From Branchiostoma floridae (taxonomy: Eukaryota > Chordata > Leptocardii > Amphioxiformes > Branchiostomatidae), in contig NC_049986.1 in the NCBI RefSeq assembly GCF_000003815.2, positions 9,547,488-9,572,276 of the forward strand: a stretch of DNA of 24,789 bases. The letters run 5' to 3'. The notes beneath the pieces were generated by a model. That model saw only the letters and a program-made list of their open reading frames with translations. It searched no databases and was not told where the DNA came from. Every line of letters begins with the position of its first letter. Positions within the stretch are counted from its first letter, which is position 1. The position numbers were made by a program, and so were the translations under genes. Positions 10,401 through 24,789 of the stretch are shown one piece after another.

Positions 10401-12408
10401 AAAAGGTTTTTCGTATTTTTTTTTTTTTTTTTCAAATTCCAGAGACCAGTCTGTTTGACTATAGAGAGATACTTCGACTGTTGAGGATCCCGGCAGTGGC
10501 AGAGCTGCTGGGAATAAAGATGTTCTGCAGCGTGGCCTTCTTCCTCCTGAACTCCATGATGCCCATCATACAGATGGAAGTCTTCAACATGAGTCCACAA
10601 GAGTACGGGTACTTCGGTACCTACCTCGGCATCGTGTATCTGGTATGTGTGTTGGACATTGGAGTTTTATTTTAGTATCTACTCAACCAGTTTTCACCTG
10701 TTTTTGTTTTGATGCCTGTCAGACATCTTCCTCAGAGCTTCTATGAAGTACCTCTTCTAAGCCGAATTGTGAACACAATCCCAAACGTGGCTAAGTTTGT
10801 ATCCCCCCTCTTCCCTGTGTCTGTGATAGGCATTGAAACATAAGCGGGTGAGACTAAGGTCAAGTTCAATAATAGCATCCTAGTGGCTTTCTAAGGTACT
10901 GCAGCAGTAATTTTGTTTTTGACATCTGGTGTTCTGGACATGCATGAGATGTATTTCTTGAGTACTGTAAATTGAGGCCCCATAGCGGCTTTTTTAGAAC
11001 TGCAGGGATCAATTTTGTGTCAAACTTTGGACCAGAATAACTCGAGAACATGTTGACATTTGTGGTATGTTTCAGATCTGCTTCAGCTGTGTGAGCCCCT
11101 TGACAAAGCGGTTGAGTGACATCAACGTCATGCGGTTTTCTGAAATCCTTGTCACCATCGGAGATTTTGGCTTGGTAAGTGTTTTGTAATCTACGTTATT
11201 CATAGTGATGAAATTTGCATACATCCAATCCCTCTCACTAGATACTTGCATTTGATACTTTCAAATGTGCATGGTAAACAAAGCTATGTGATGTAATATT
11301 TCATCTTAGACTGAAGTGAAGGACAATGCTTTCCGTGATAGCTTATACTGTGCAAAGGTTTGATGCTTGAAGCTTTTTTGTACTCGGGGTATTTGACTTT
11401 ATTTCCCCATCCAAAGGGACAGATGTAACCCTTACACTATGCCCAAGCAGGGTTCAATCCTCCACTCTGAAATATCCAATTTGATCCATATGGCAAAGCA
11501 GCTTGCAATTGGACCCTGGGGATGTATTTTATATTCCTGTTTTTTCAATTCAAAAGACCTACCTTGTATTCTTGATTAAAGACCCTAGAAATCAAAATAG
11601 CTTGTGGTTAACTGTATGTCAGGTCATTAGGGCAGTCTGCTTTAATAATATTGGGTGGTTATGATTTGCATATTTTCTTGTCATCCAGGCCCTGTCCAAC
11701 AACTATTGGCAGGCTGGTCTGGCCTTCCTCCCACGATGCTTTGGGGACGGTATCCTGGCAACCATGATCAACTCTGGGCTCAGTAAGGGGGTTTCTGCTC
11801 AGGATACAGGTACATTCACTTTAAGATAACTGTTTGCTGTAGAAAAAGTGGAAGAATCAGTGAAAAGGTTGCTGAAGGCAAAGAAAACTCTTAAAGTAAC
11901 AAAAAAAAGTCAAAATTGAAATAAAGTTGAATTCTGTCTCATTGAGAACATAATCTAATATGAATTCATATATTTTTCAGGGACGGGAAAGGATGTTCTT
12001 GCAGTGATTTAATTCTACAGTTGATATAATCTGTAATACTTACAGTAGGAATACATCAAAAAAGCATACTTGCAGTTTCATAAATTTGTGGTGGAGAGGT
12101 CAAAAGCAAAAACACTGGGAATATTTACAAAATTTACTGACTACATTTATCTCCCAACTTTACCTGCAGTTTTCTTGTGGATCACTAAGAGGAGCTTGTG
12201 ACTCATGTCTTGTACCTCTGTTTTCCCCACAGGAGGTGTGATGGGCCTGAGCCTATCTGCGGGCCATGTCCCACACATGATCACACCGCCCATCGCTGCC
12301 TACCTGTTCGAAACCTTCGGCTACCGGTCTATAGGTATCGGCTGCTTTGCGATAAACAGCGCCATGACTGTGTACCTACTTCGGCGTAAAGACGCACCAT
12401 CAACATAG
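7465..12408 (+). CDS. SLC22A18: SLC22A18-like major facilitator superfamily transporter, 8 exons, 417 aa
   Basis: Exons are 7465-7614, 8186-8435, 8842-8974, 9925-10049, 10443-10642, 11076-11174, 11689-11809 and 12233-12408. All introns are GT-AG, all phases agree, and 1254 nt encode 417 residues plus TAG. The length is close to vertebrate SLC22A18 (about 424). Shared landmarks by eye are SKKLGVDPTTWGYLQTT before the second helix, the MFS motif-A loop GRFGDLYGGR (residues 82-91), ISRAPMLFIH (121-130), ASDLSDEKTRADAL, GRILGPTIAG, the PVSTK end of the N-half, and AQDTGGVMGL near the C-half. It should be a 12-helix membrane carrier with a central cytosolic loop around residues 205-235. The vertebrate protein is an orphan organic-cation-transporter-like protein; the substrate here is unknown. 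The ATG at 7465 is the first in-frame Met after non-ATG codons, and upstream non-coding exons are possible. Confidence 0.9.
8025..8120 (-). mobile_element. Degenerate tRNA-derived SINE in transporter intron 1
   Basis: On the minus strand a B-box-like GGGTTTGAATCCC (complement of about 8092-8104) precedes GTTGTGCCCTTGGGAAAGGT. This is the same head-body order as the better preserved SINE at 20683-21118. It ends about 65 bp upstream of exon 2, near the splice acceptor at 8185. Confidence 0.65.
8374..8790 (+). repeat. 71-bp minisatellite made from the 3' end of exon 2 and its splice donor
   Basis: The last ~60 bp of exon 2 (encoding IPLLFISRAPMLFIHPMT) plus the start of intron 2 are repeated downstream. 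ACAG/GT-type or related donor sites fall at 8436 (the coding donor), 8512, 8551, 8622, 8693 and 8764, with spacing of 76, 39, 71, 71 and 71 bp. The copy ending at 8763 still encodes the same 18 residues. The copy ending at 8692 has an in-frame TGA, the 8512 copy is frameshifted, and the 8551 copy is truncated. A partial seventh copy starts near 8773. Reading past 8436 meets a stop at 8450-8452, so the first donor must be used for the full protein. Confidence 0.85.
9154..9624 (+). mobile_element. hAT-type MITE copy in transporter intron 3
   Basis: This ~470-bp element is colinear with the one at 18714-19132 over nearly its whole length. The termini are GAGGGTTGGGTACTGGTAC and an inverted match ending GGTACCCACCCCTA. 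Internally there is a palindromic block of AGGTCC/GGACCT repeats near 9190-9246. AGTAGC occurs close to both ends (9143 and 9625), a possible decayed target duplication. Confidence 0.8.
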
Positions 12409-12922
12409 TGTGCTACCCGACAATCAACTTTTCTTTCTTTAATTGAGATTGATGTAAGATTGATGTAATGTAGTTATTCATTTTTGGACATTTAAACTTA
12501 AAACTATGTTTGTTCTAGACAATTTATTGTGTTCAAACACAATACAGAATTTAAGATGGTGCCAGGAACACCTTAAAAGCAATTTGTTTTGACTCAAAGA
12601 GAAAATCAGGATGAGTGGTTTATGTGGTGCAAGTACTGTAGTTAAGAATGTTATTTGTTCCAGTACAGATATGTTAAGTATTTTGAGCCTTGGTGAAGTT
12701 GGTAGAATGAAAGGTGTACAGGTGTAGGCAGGGCTAACACCACTTACACATTTTATTGCAACAATTGCACATGGTTTAGAATAGTTTTAGCCTATGTTGT
12801 TTTCAAAGTTACTAGAATTGTTAGATTGAAAGCAGGAATTCCATTTTGTAAATGATAATTACTCACTATGCCTACAGATATATTTTACATGTTCATGTAT
12901 AGATCATGTATATATATATGTA
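12409..12922. other. 3' UTR or 3' flank of the transporter gene
   Basis: This AT-rich sequence directly after the TAG has no coding features. No AATAAA is obvious close to the stop. The first clear ones are at 13776-13781 and 13837-13842, so the 3' UTR may be long or may use a variant signal. Confidence 0.4.
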
Positions 12923-13132
12923 TACTGTAATTCACTTTATTTCACGGTACCAAATTTTCACGGTCTGAGAAAATTGAACTTGTTCTCGGAACTAAATGTT
13001 CACTGTCGAGGCAAGTGCGCATGAAAAAAGTCTGTGAATTATTTTTTATCGGTAATGATAAGTTCACGTTACAGTCGTCACCGTGAAAACCGTGAACATA
13101 ACATTACAGTGAAAAAATCAGGAATTACAGTA
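12923..13132. mobile_element. TA-flanked MITE, ~210 bp
   Basis: The ends are inverted repeats: TACTGTAATTC at the left and GAATTACAGTA at the right, with further imperfect pairing around TTTCACGGT / ACCGTGAA. TA dinucleotides flank both ends (12921-12922 and 13133-13134), as expected for a mariner-type target duplication. There is no coding capacity. Confidence 0.75.
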
Positions 13133-13210
13133 TAAAGAAATCACTTTTGCTAAGTCTTGTGGTTTGTGTACACATGTATTATAACATACATGTACATATA
13201 TACCACATGT

Positions 13211-13435
13211 CCCTGTGGTGCAAGCGGTAATGCAGTCCTGCAGCTTGCCCATTTGGATCAAATTCCATGGATCCTTGGGCCTGAGTTCGATCACAGGGTC
13301 AGCTTTGACAGCATGGACAGGTGTTGCAATTGTCATTTTGGATGGTGATGTAAAATGAGAGTAAGCCTCAAGGCTTTGTACATATCAAACCTCTGCACGA
13401 AAAGAACCCAACACACTTATCGGTGTGATGACCTG
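13211..13435 (+). mobile_element. tRNA-derived SINE with intact tRNA-like head
   Basis: The head spans about 13211-13298. CCCTGTG pairs with CACAGGG as an acceptor stem, the A-box-like TGGTGCAAGCGG follows the first arm, and the B-box-like GAGTTCGATCAC precedes the second. The body ends with AAAAGAACCC and ACACACTTATCGGTGTG, motifs shared with other SINE tails in this window. A middle insert makes the head too long for a normal tRNA. Confidence 0.65.
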
Positions 13436-15540
13436 GTCTGCTTGCTTGAAAATGTGTAATGTGGCCAGGCTGCTGTTCAGTTGCACGGATGGTGGAGATT
13501 CTATACCCACTATCTATAGAGATGTGGTTGCATTTCATTTGATGTACCGGTATAGCTATACATCAGATACACTAGTATCACAGCAGTGTATTTAGGAACT
13601 GTATGTAAATATCACAAGGCTTAGCATTGTTCTTTAAAAGACAGTCTGGGATTATCACAGGACTATCTACAATGTAGAGGATAACCATAATTTCTGTGTG
13701 AAAGAACATAACTGGAGAATGACTCACTCATGTCCAACTATGAACACATTGTATCAGGTGCACAAAGGATGATTGAATAAAGGGAATTCAGTTTAAAAAC
13801 TGTTGTATTAAAACATGTGTAATACCCATAACACACAATAAATACAAAATGTATACACAGTTGAGTGTACATCTTACTGTATCAATTACCCAAGTCTGTA
13901 GGGATTTACATATGATATTGCGGAAAAAATTAATTGTTACGCGGTGGTTTCAAGATTGCAATAGTGCTACAGTCATATACTGTACAGTAATAAAAACACT
14001 GGCAGCTTTATGGACAGCCATGTACGAGTGAGAGGGCAAACTTAAGGCGCTATACAAATGAAGATGGACAAAACAGTCCATTTGGCAGTGCTGTCGTGAT
14101 CAACTGTAACTGATCTAACCATATCTCCCTACAAGCACTTCTTGATATAATCTGTTCTGTATATAATAAATGTTCAAAGATTAGGTCTATGCTGAATTTG
14201 TACTTTGAAAAGTGTTTGCGTCTTCACCGTAACAGACACCTCCACATCATAATACTGTACAATATATAGTACATACATGTAGTGTTTAGACAAGGAGGTA
14301 GGTGGGGAGGTTAGACAGAGCAAAATTTTCACAGTGGTTTCAAGTTTGTGGTGAAGTGGTCATAAACAACTCTACATTAATTTTTACAGTATTTGCCTTA
14401 AAAATGGTGAGGACTACATGAAATTGTAATATAATATATAATAAGAAGAGGAAGTTGCAAATTAAATACTAGTAACATGATTCAACAAACCACAATGATT
14501 AAGTGGTCCTTAGGCAGTATATAAAAGTCTTGACGAAATTCTATTGTAGTCTATTTATTCTATAATTCTATTATAATAATAATACATGTAGTAACTCATT
14601 TTCATGCAAGTATCTTATGGGATCTCATGCATTGTCATGCAAGTATCTTATTTTACAAATCTTTTATCAAGAAAGGGATAATAAATATAAATAGTAAAAA
14701 AAAGGATATAATAAATAGTGCATTGCAATGTTTTAGTAAATATTAAACCTAATAAGGTACATAAAAAAAGGTTTTACATCTGTTATTTACCTGGTGCAAA
14801 AAAAATGAAACTTCTGAGGTAAGAAAAAGATACTTTATAAAAATATCTGACTTCCACATTCGAAGTCATTTGTCTTTCTATATTTACTTATCTCTATACC
14901 CTTGCCACGAGCATCTTCAATATATGGCAGAAGTAGAAGTACAAGCATCCAGCATTATATAGCCTGGGAAAAATGTTGTTCCCAGTAACCCTCCTAAACG
15001 TAGCAAAAACCTGACAACCCCAGCATTTTTTTTGGTCCATGGCTAGCAACTCGGGTATAAAATTTTCAAATTGACATCTGAGTGATGAAAACATTTAACA
15101 GCTTATTGAAATTATTCCCCTCACTTCTGTTTCAATAAAACAAGGCATATAGACAGGCCCACTGAACATAGGTCCAACCCTGCATACATGTATACCGCTA
15201 GTACGATATTGAAAATTCCAATGCCCCGATACATTTCAGTTTTGCATTGACAAACTGTACATGTTGGGTCACTTCAGTCAAAATCTCTAAAAAAAGGTAA
15301 AGAAAAAAATTCTAGCAAATCCCTACCAACTAACCCTATTTTTTCAGGACCATGATTGGAAAGACAACATTTTCAGCTCATTTTCCATCTGTTCATTAAT
15401 ATTTATGTTTATCCTAAAAATTGTTTCTACAATATGCCACATTATACAGGCAAGCTCCTAAACTTCATTCTCAAAGTTTTGTGTTATACAGCAGGCTCTG
15501 CCCCTGAGGCGTTGCCAAAAAACTAGTACAACATCTAGCA
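13436..15540. other. AT-rich intergenic DNA
   Basis: No gene is recognised. Candidate poly(A) hexamers lie at 13776-13781 and 13837-13842. A 16-bp direct repeat, TCATGCAAGTATCTTA, occurs near 14603 and again near 14634. CCTGAGGCGTTGCCAAAAA near 15503 resembles motifs near 22440 and 22651. Short frames at 13849, 14894 and elsewhere have no domain or codon support. Confidence 0.5.
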
Positions 15541-15544
15541 TCTA

Positions 15545-15913
15545 AGGCCACACCAATTTAATTTCTTGGTTCACGGATTCGCTCGCTCCTATTTTTTTGA
15601 AAAAAGAATAAAAATAAAAATTACCACTCAGCACATTTTCACCATTAATGAAACCATTCACCAACTTTCTGGTGTAGCAAATTGGCCTTTATATTATAAG
15701 CTCCTTAAAGGGTGGGTACAGGTGCTGTTACTGTACAATAATAGTGTTTTTGTACTTTTTTCAAACTGAAAACTTTTTTTCTTTATGTTTTGGATTAGCC
15801 GTTACCTTTACCCGAACCATTTTATGATTTTTATTTTCATTTTTATTTCGCCCTCTCGCTCCATATTTTTTATGAAAAAATCCGTGAACCAAGAAATTAA
15901 ATTGGTGTGGCCT
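15545..15913. mobile_element. Foldback MITE with perfect 35-bp terminal inverted repeats
   Basis: The 35-bp arm at 15545-15579, beginning AGGCCACACCAATTTAATTT, is exactly the reverse complement of 15879-15913. ATCTA lies immediately left (15540-15544) and, after one extra A, right (15915-15919), a possible 5-bp target duplication. The interior is AT-rich with no transposase. Identical arms suggest a young copy. Confidence 0.85.
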
Positions 15914-15944
15914 AATCTAAAAGTAGTCCTGTATCACAAGTTAT

Positions 15945-17082
15945 TATATTTCAGCCATACCATAGGTATGGTGAAATATATTGTATTCGTAATGTTTCTT
16001 TCTTTCTTTCTTTCTCCTGTCAAATCTTCAAATCGAATCAACTCCGCCATTTTTTAACCGATTGACTTGAAATTTGGCACAAAGGTAGAGTAAGCCAATA
16101 CCCTCAGGTGTTTTTTTCATTTTTGTCATATCTGCCTTTAAAATGATTTTATTGAGGTTTTTGTCAATTTTTAATATATTTCGGGCTCCTGTACCCTGGT
16201 ATTACAGCCGAATGACATGAAATTTGGTACAGAGGTGCCTTGAACATATGCTCACCTAGATTCAATAACAGTTTTGGCATACGGTACAACAAAATGTTAA
16301 ATTTTGCGATTTTTGGCCATTTTTTGACCAAAAAAAGACATTTTTGGCTCCTGTAGCCTCGTTTTACAACCAAATGATCTGAAATTTGGTATAAAAGTGC
16401 CCTTCAATTATGTGCACATAAATTCAATAACAGTTTTCCCATACGGTACATCAAAATGCTTAATTTTGCGATTTACGGCCATTTTTTGACCAAAAAAAGG
16501 ACATTTTTGGCTCCTGTAGCCTCGTTTTACAACCAAATGATCTGAAATTTGGTCTAAAAGTGCCCTTCAATTATGTGCACATAAATTCAATAAAATTTTT
16601 TTCCCATACGGTACAACAAAATGCTTAATTTTGCGATTTTTGGCCATTTTTTGACCAGAAAAGAACATTTTTGGCTCCTGTAGCCTCGTTTTACAACCAA
16701 ATGATCTGAAATTTGGAATAAAAGTGCCCTTCAATTATGTGCACATAAATTCAATAAAAGTTTTCCCATACGGTACAACAAAATGCTTAATTTTGCGATT
16801 TTATGGCCATTTTTTAGACAAAATTTGGACATTTTTGGCTCCTGTTCCCTCGATTTACAACCTAATGACCCGTAAATTGGTAAAGGGGTGCTCTAAATAT
16901 CTATTCAAATGACCCATGTATAATTTTTGGCATGGACCACTTTAAAATAATATATTTGGGATTTTTTTGGGTCATTTTCCAATGACCAAAGGGGTCAACG
17001 ACCTCAAGGCCTATTGTTGCATGAGGGAGATGGCTGAAATATGCTGTATTTGCTCTCAAGCAAATGTCGGCCTTTCTAGTTA
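15945..17082 (-). mobile_element. Helitron/HINE-like element with internal tandem repeats
   Basis: Read on the minus strand, the element starts near 17082 with AACTAGAAAGGCCG, then a small hairpin ATTTGCTT..AGCAAAT. About six tandem units follow. After them come a TTTC/GAAA microsatellite (about 15995-16016) and a strong hairpin (15945-15961 with 15965-15980). An 11-bp motif, ATATTTCAGCC at 15946-15956, is inverted at 17032-17042, giving subterminal inverted repeats. This layout matches that described for Helentron-associated non-autonomous elements, which lack Rep/helicase. The classification is inference from structure. Confidence 0.55.
16040..17000. repeat. Tandem array, ~163-bp unit, about six copies
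   Basis: The marker GAAATTTGG (or a variant) recurs at 16069, 16219, 16381, 16544, 16708 and, degenerate, 16872. The spacings are 150, 162, 163, 164 and 164 bp. Units share GGCTCCTGTAGCCTCGTTTT and CATACGGTACAACAAAATG. The central copies are most alike and the edge copies most diverged, as usual for arrays that expand from the middle. Confidence 0.9.
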
Positions 17083-17186
17083 TAACATACCTTCTACAAC
17101 TACTGAAAAATTTTGTTTTAGTATCAAAATTTCATAATTCTAATGATTGTGGCCACTTCCTTTGAAGTCCCTGTCATTTTCTCTGT

Positions 17187-22225
<5,039 letters not shown>

Positions 22226-22247
22226 GGCTGTAATGGATCCTGGGTTT

Positions 22248-22250
22248 TCT
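22248..22250 (-). other. Splice acceptor upstream of the zinc-finger start codon
   Basis: On the minus strand CATCTCTTTACAG precedes AAAACCCAGG, 23 nt upstream of the chosen ATG (22225). A pyrimidine-rich tract with CAG makes it a good acceptor, implying at least one upstream, probably non-coding, exon. Confidence 0.6.
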
Positions 22251-22793
22251 GTAAAGAGATGCCAGGCAAAGGTATGTTGCTGAATGTGTAAAACATTTAA
22301 TGTGTTCAACATGTCACACTCAACATGTTGTTGTTGATCTTGTTTAACGTTTATTATTTGGCTAGATGTGGTCTCTTGGTGCTGGGTAACACATGGTTTA
22401 GAAACATTCTACAATATACCATGGCCATGGGCCCACTTCTGAGGTGTCGCCAAAAACTTATCAGCTTAGACTTATCACTCTAGAAATACAACACATTTTG
22501 GGACAAAATTAAAGGGTGTGTATATCATACAAACTCCTTCTCTCTTTATCGCGTTATAGCTTACAACAATTCCCCGTTTAGAAGTCTAAATCTTTGCTAT
22601 ATGTATGTTTTATAATTCATTCGTCGAAGTCGGAAAATGGCATACGCCCTGAGGCGTCGCCATGAAAATTCCTCGCCACAACAAATCATTTGGCTGTTTT
22701 CAAGGCCAGCTAGAAGTCTACAAAGCATATTACCCTTCTAAAATGTACAGAATATTATAGAGACATTGCTTTTTTTGCTCATTGACGGCTCAC
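22251..22793. other. Probable 5' UTR intron and flank of the zinc-finger gene
   Basis: No coding sequence is seen. GAGGCGTCGCCA-like motifs near 22440 and 22651 resemble one at 15503 and hint at a dispersed repeat. Otherwise nothing was recognised. Confidence 0.4.
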
Positions 22794-22960
22794 CTGAGTT
22801 TAAAATCGCCAAAATGGTACAGGAAGAGTGGTCTTTTGTCTGCACGGCAAGCCAAACACAGCGTGACCCAGTTCTTGCATTCCGGTCAGGGAGGGTCAAA
22901 GGTCAATATTCACGTCCTGATTGCCCTTGTTGTGTCCGAGAAATATGTTCACCAGGACGA
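22794..22960 (-). other. Candidate 5' UTR exon of the zinc-finger gene
   Basis: On the minus strand AAACTCAG/GTGAGC at 22794/22793 is a strong donor consensus and could join the acceptor at 22250. The upstream 5' limit (transcription start) is not visible, and 22960 is a guess. The plus-strand frames here have no motifs. Confidence 0.35.
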
Positions 22961-23034
22961 TTAGGCACTTCGGTAAATGATATCAATTCCTGCAATTGAT
23001 GAGTCTTTTTCCCTGACAACTATATTATGAAAAG

Positions 23035-24632
23035 ACAAGTAAGCACCGGATTTCAAAACGGTTTGCAGATTACAAATCTGTACCAACATACCTTTGTAAT
23101 GATACCAAGTTTGACCGCCTAGAATACACTCTTAGCAATGTTGCCTCTAAGCACTAGCCTAACATTAACCCTAACCCTAGCGGTTAGTGCTTAAGTCATA
23201 TCTCGGCAAGAAAGCACCCGACTTGAAAACGGTTTGCAGATTACAAATCTGTACCAACATACCTTTGTAATGATACCAAGTTTGACCGCCTAGAATACAC
23301 TCTTAGCAATGTTGCCTCTAAGCACTAGCCTAACCCTAACCCTAACCCTAGCGGTTAGTGCTTAAGTCATATCTCGGCAAGTAAGCACCCGATTCCAAAA
23401 CGGTTTGCAGATTACAAATCTGTATTAACATACCTTTGTAATGATACCAAGTTTGACCGCCTAGAATACACTCTTAGCAATGTTGCCTCTAAGCACTAGC
23501 CTAACCCTAACCCTAACCCTAGCGGCTAGTGCTTAAGTAATATCTCTGCAAGTAAGCATCCGATTTCAAAACGGTTTGCAGATTACAAATCTGTATTAAC
23601 ATACCTTTGTAATGATACCAAGTTTGACCGCCTAGAATACACTCTTAGCAATGTTGCCTCTAAGCACTAGCCTAACCCTAACCCTAGCGGTTAGTGCTTA
23701 AGTCATATCTCGGCAAGTAAGCACCCGATTTCAAAACGGTTTGCAGATTACAAATCTGTACCAACATACCTTTGTAATGATGCCGAGTTTGACCGCCTAG
23801 AATACACTCTTAGCAATGTTGCCTCTAAGCACTAGCCTAACCCTAACCCTAACCCTAGCGGTTAGTGCTTAAGTCATATCTCGGCAAGTAAGCACCCTAT
23901 TTTAAAACGGTTTGCAGATTACAAATCTATACCAACATACCTTTGTAATGATGCCGAGTTTGACCGCCTAGAATACACTCTTAGCAATGTTGCCTCTAAG
24001 CACTAGCCTAACCCTAACCCTAACCCTAGCGGTTAGTGCTTAAGTCATATCTCGGCAAGTAAGCACCCTATTTTAAAACGGTTTGCAGATTACAAATCTA
24101 TACCAACATACCTTTGTAATGATACCAAGTTTGACCGCAAAGAATACACTCTTAGCAATGTTGCCTCTAAGCACTAGCCTAACCCTAACCCTAACCCTAG
24201 CGGCTAGTGCTTAAGTAATATCTCTGCAAGTAAGCATCCGATTTCAAAACGGTTTGCAGATTACAAATCTGTATTAACATACCTTTGTAATGATACCAAG
24301 TTTGACCGCCTAGAATACACTCTTAGCAATGTTGCCTCTAAGCACTAGCCTAACCCTAATCCTAACCCTAGCGGCTAGTACTTAAGTAATATCTCTGCAA
24401 GTAAGCATCCGATTTCAAAACGGTTTGCAGATTACAAATCTGTACCAACATACCTTTGTAATGATACCAAGTTTGACCGCCTAGAATACACTCTTAGCAA
24501 TGTTGCCTCTAAGCACTAGCCTAACCCTAACCCTAACCCTAGCGGTTAGTGCTTAAGTCATATCTCGGCAAGTAAGCACCCGATTCCAAAACGGTTTGCA
24601 GATTACAAATCTGTATTAACATACCTTTGTAA
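23035..24632. repeat. 171-bp satellite with embedded telomere-like hexamers, about 9.5 copies
   Basis: GTTTGCAG begins at 23061, 23232, 23403, 23574, 23739, 23910, 24081, 24252, 24423 and 24594. The spacing is 171 bp throughout except one of 165. Each monomer contains AGCCTAACCCTAACCCTA-type sequence (two to nearly four telomeric hexamers). This is enclosed by TAAGCACTAGCC and GGTTAGTGCTTA, which can pair. A second palindrome, CAGATT-ACA-AATCTG, lies earlier in the unit. The 165-bp unit lacks exactly one hexamer. The last copy is cut at 24632. Confidence 0.95.
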
Positions 24633-24789
24633 CTAGAAAGGCCGGTATTTGCTTAGGAGCAAATTCAGCTATTTTCACTCCGCTCTCCCCCTTTATGCAA
24701 ACATGGACTGTTCCAAAATTGAATTTGAAAAAAATAAACCCCATGTGAGAATGACCTGGAACTACCTCGTTAGCACATGCGTGGCCTCG
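24631..24789 (+). mobile_element. Start of a second HINE-like element (runs off the window)
   Basis: AACTAGAAAGGCCG followed by ATTTGCTT-AGG-AGCAAAT, CAGC and a TATGCAA tract matches, in order, the minus-strand terminus at 17082-17015. It begins precisely where the last satellite monomer breaks off. The remaining structure is outside the window. Confidence 0.6.

Noticed and set aside
13211-13298. Functional tRNA gene
   Set aside because: The acceptor arms and A/B-box-like motifs are present, but spacing is too long, the anticodon arm is not clear, and a SINE tail follows.
23035-24632. CRISPR-like array
   Set aside because: The repeats are contiguous 171-bp monomers with no unique spacers, in DNA carrying spliced eukaryotic genes.
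23035-24632. Primate alpha-satellite relationship because of the 171-bp period
   Set aside because: The sequence has no resemblance to alpha satellite that I can see; the equal length is coincidence.

Overview
The window is animal nuclear DNA, most likely from a lancelet (Branchiostoma). The reasons are spliced genes with GT-AG introns of about 0.1-1.4 kb, a chordate-type SLC22A18-like transporter, and very dense SINE, LINE and MITE debris. The species is inferred from general resemblance, not proven. Two runs of exactly 100 N (6802-6901, 17626-17725) are assembly placeholders.

Layout. (1) 1-1429: repeat-rich non-coding DNA ending in a ~40-bp minisatellite. (2) 1430-4618, plus strand: the last four exons of a cytochrome P450, from the I-helix to the stop codon. 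Its 5' part is not visible here. Its introns hold minisatellites, a SINE with target-site duplication and a LINE 3' fragment. (3) 4619-7464: intergenic, with a poly(A) signal, short tandem repeats, a SINE relic and a TIR element containing the first gap. (4) 7465-12408, plus strand: a complete eight-exon gene for a 417-residue MFS transporter that aligns by eye with SLC22A18. Intron 2 carries tandem copies of the upstream exon end plus its splice donor. (5) 12409-17186: 3' flank and intergenic DNA with a TA-flanked MITE, a tRNA-like SINE, a 35-bp-TIR MITE and a Helitron/HINE-like element with ~163-bp internal repeats. (6) 22225-17187, minus strand: a complete five-coding-exon gene for a 532-residue protein with 11 C2H2-type zinc fingers, with introns full of mobile elements. 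(7) 22250-23040: probable 5' UTR exon and upstream region of that gene. (8) 23041-24632: about 9-10 copies of a 171-bp satellite, each monomer carrying CCCTAA telomere-like hexamers inside an inverted repeat. At 24631 the array is broken by a sequence sharing its end with the 17-kb HINE-like element.

The three genes have no evident shared pathway: an oxidative enzyme, a membrane transporter and a probable DNA-binding regulator. Reading frames were joined by hand at splice sites and all junction phases agree. The window's main interest is its repeat biology: exon-derived minisatellite, telomere-bearing satellite, nested transposons and a Helitron-like element with internal tandem repeats.
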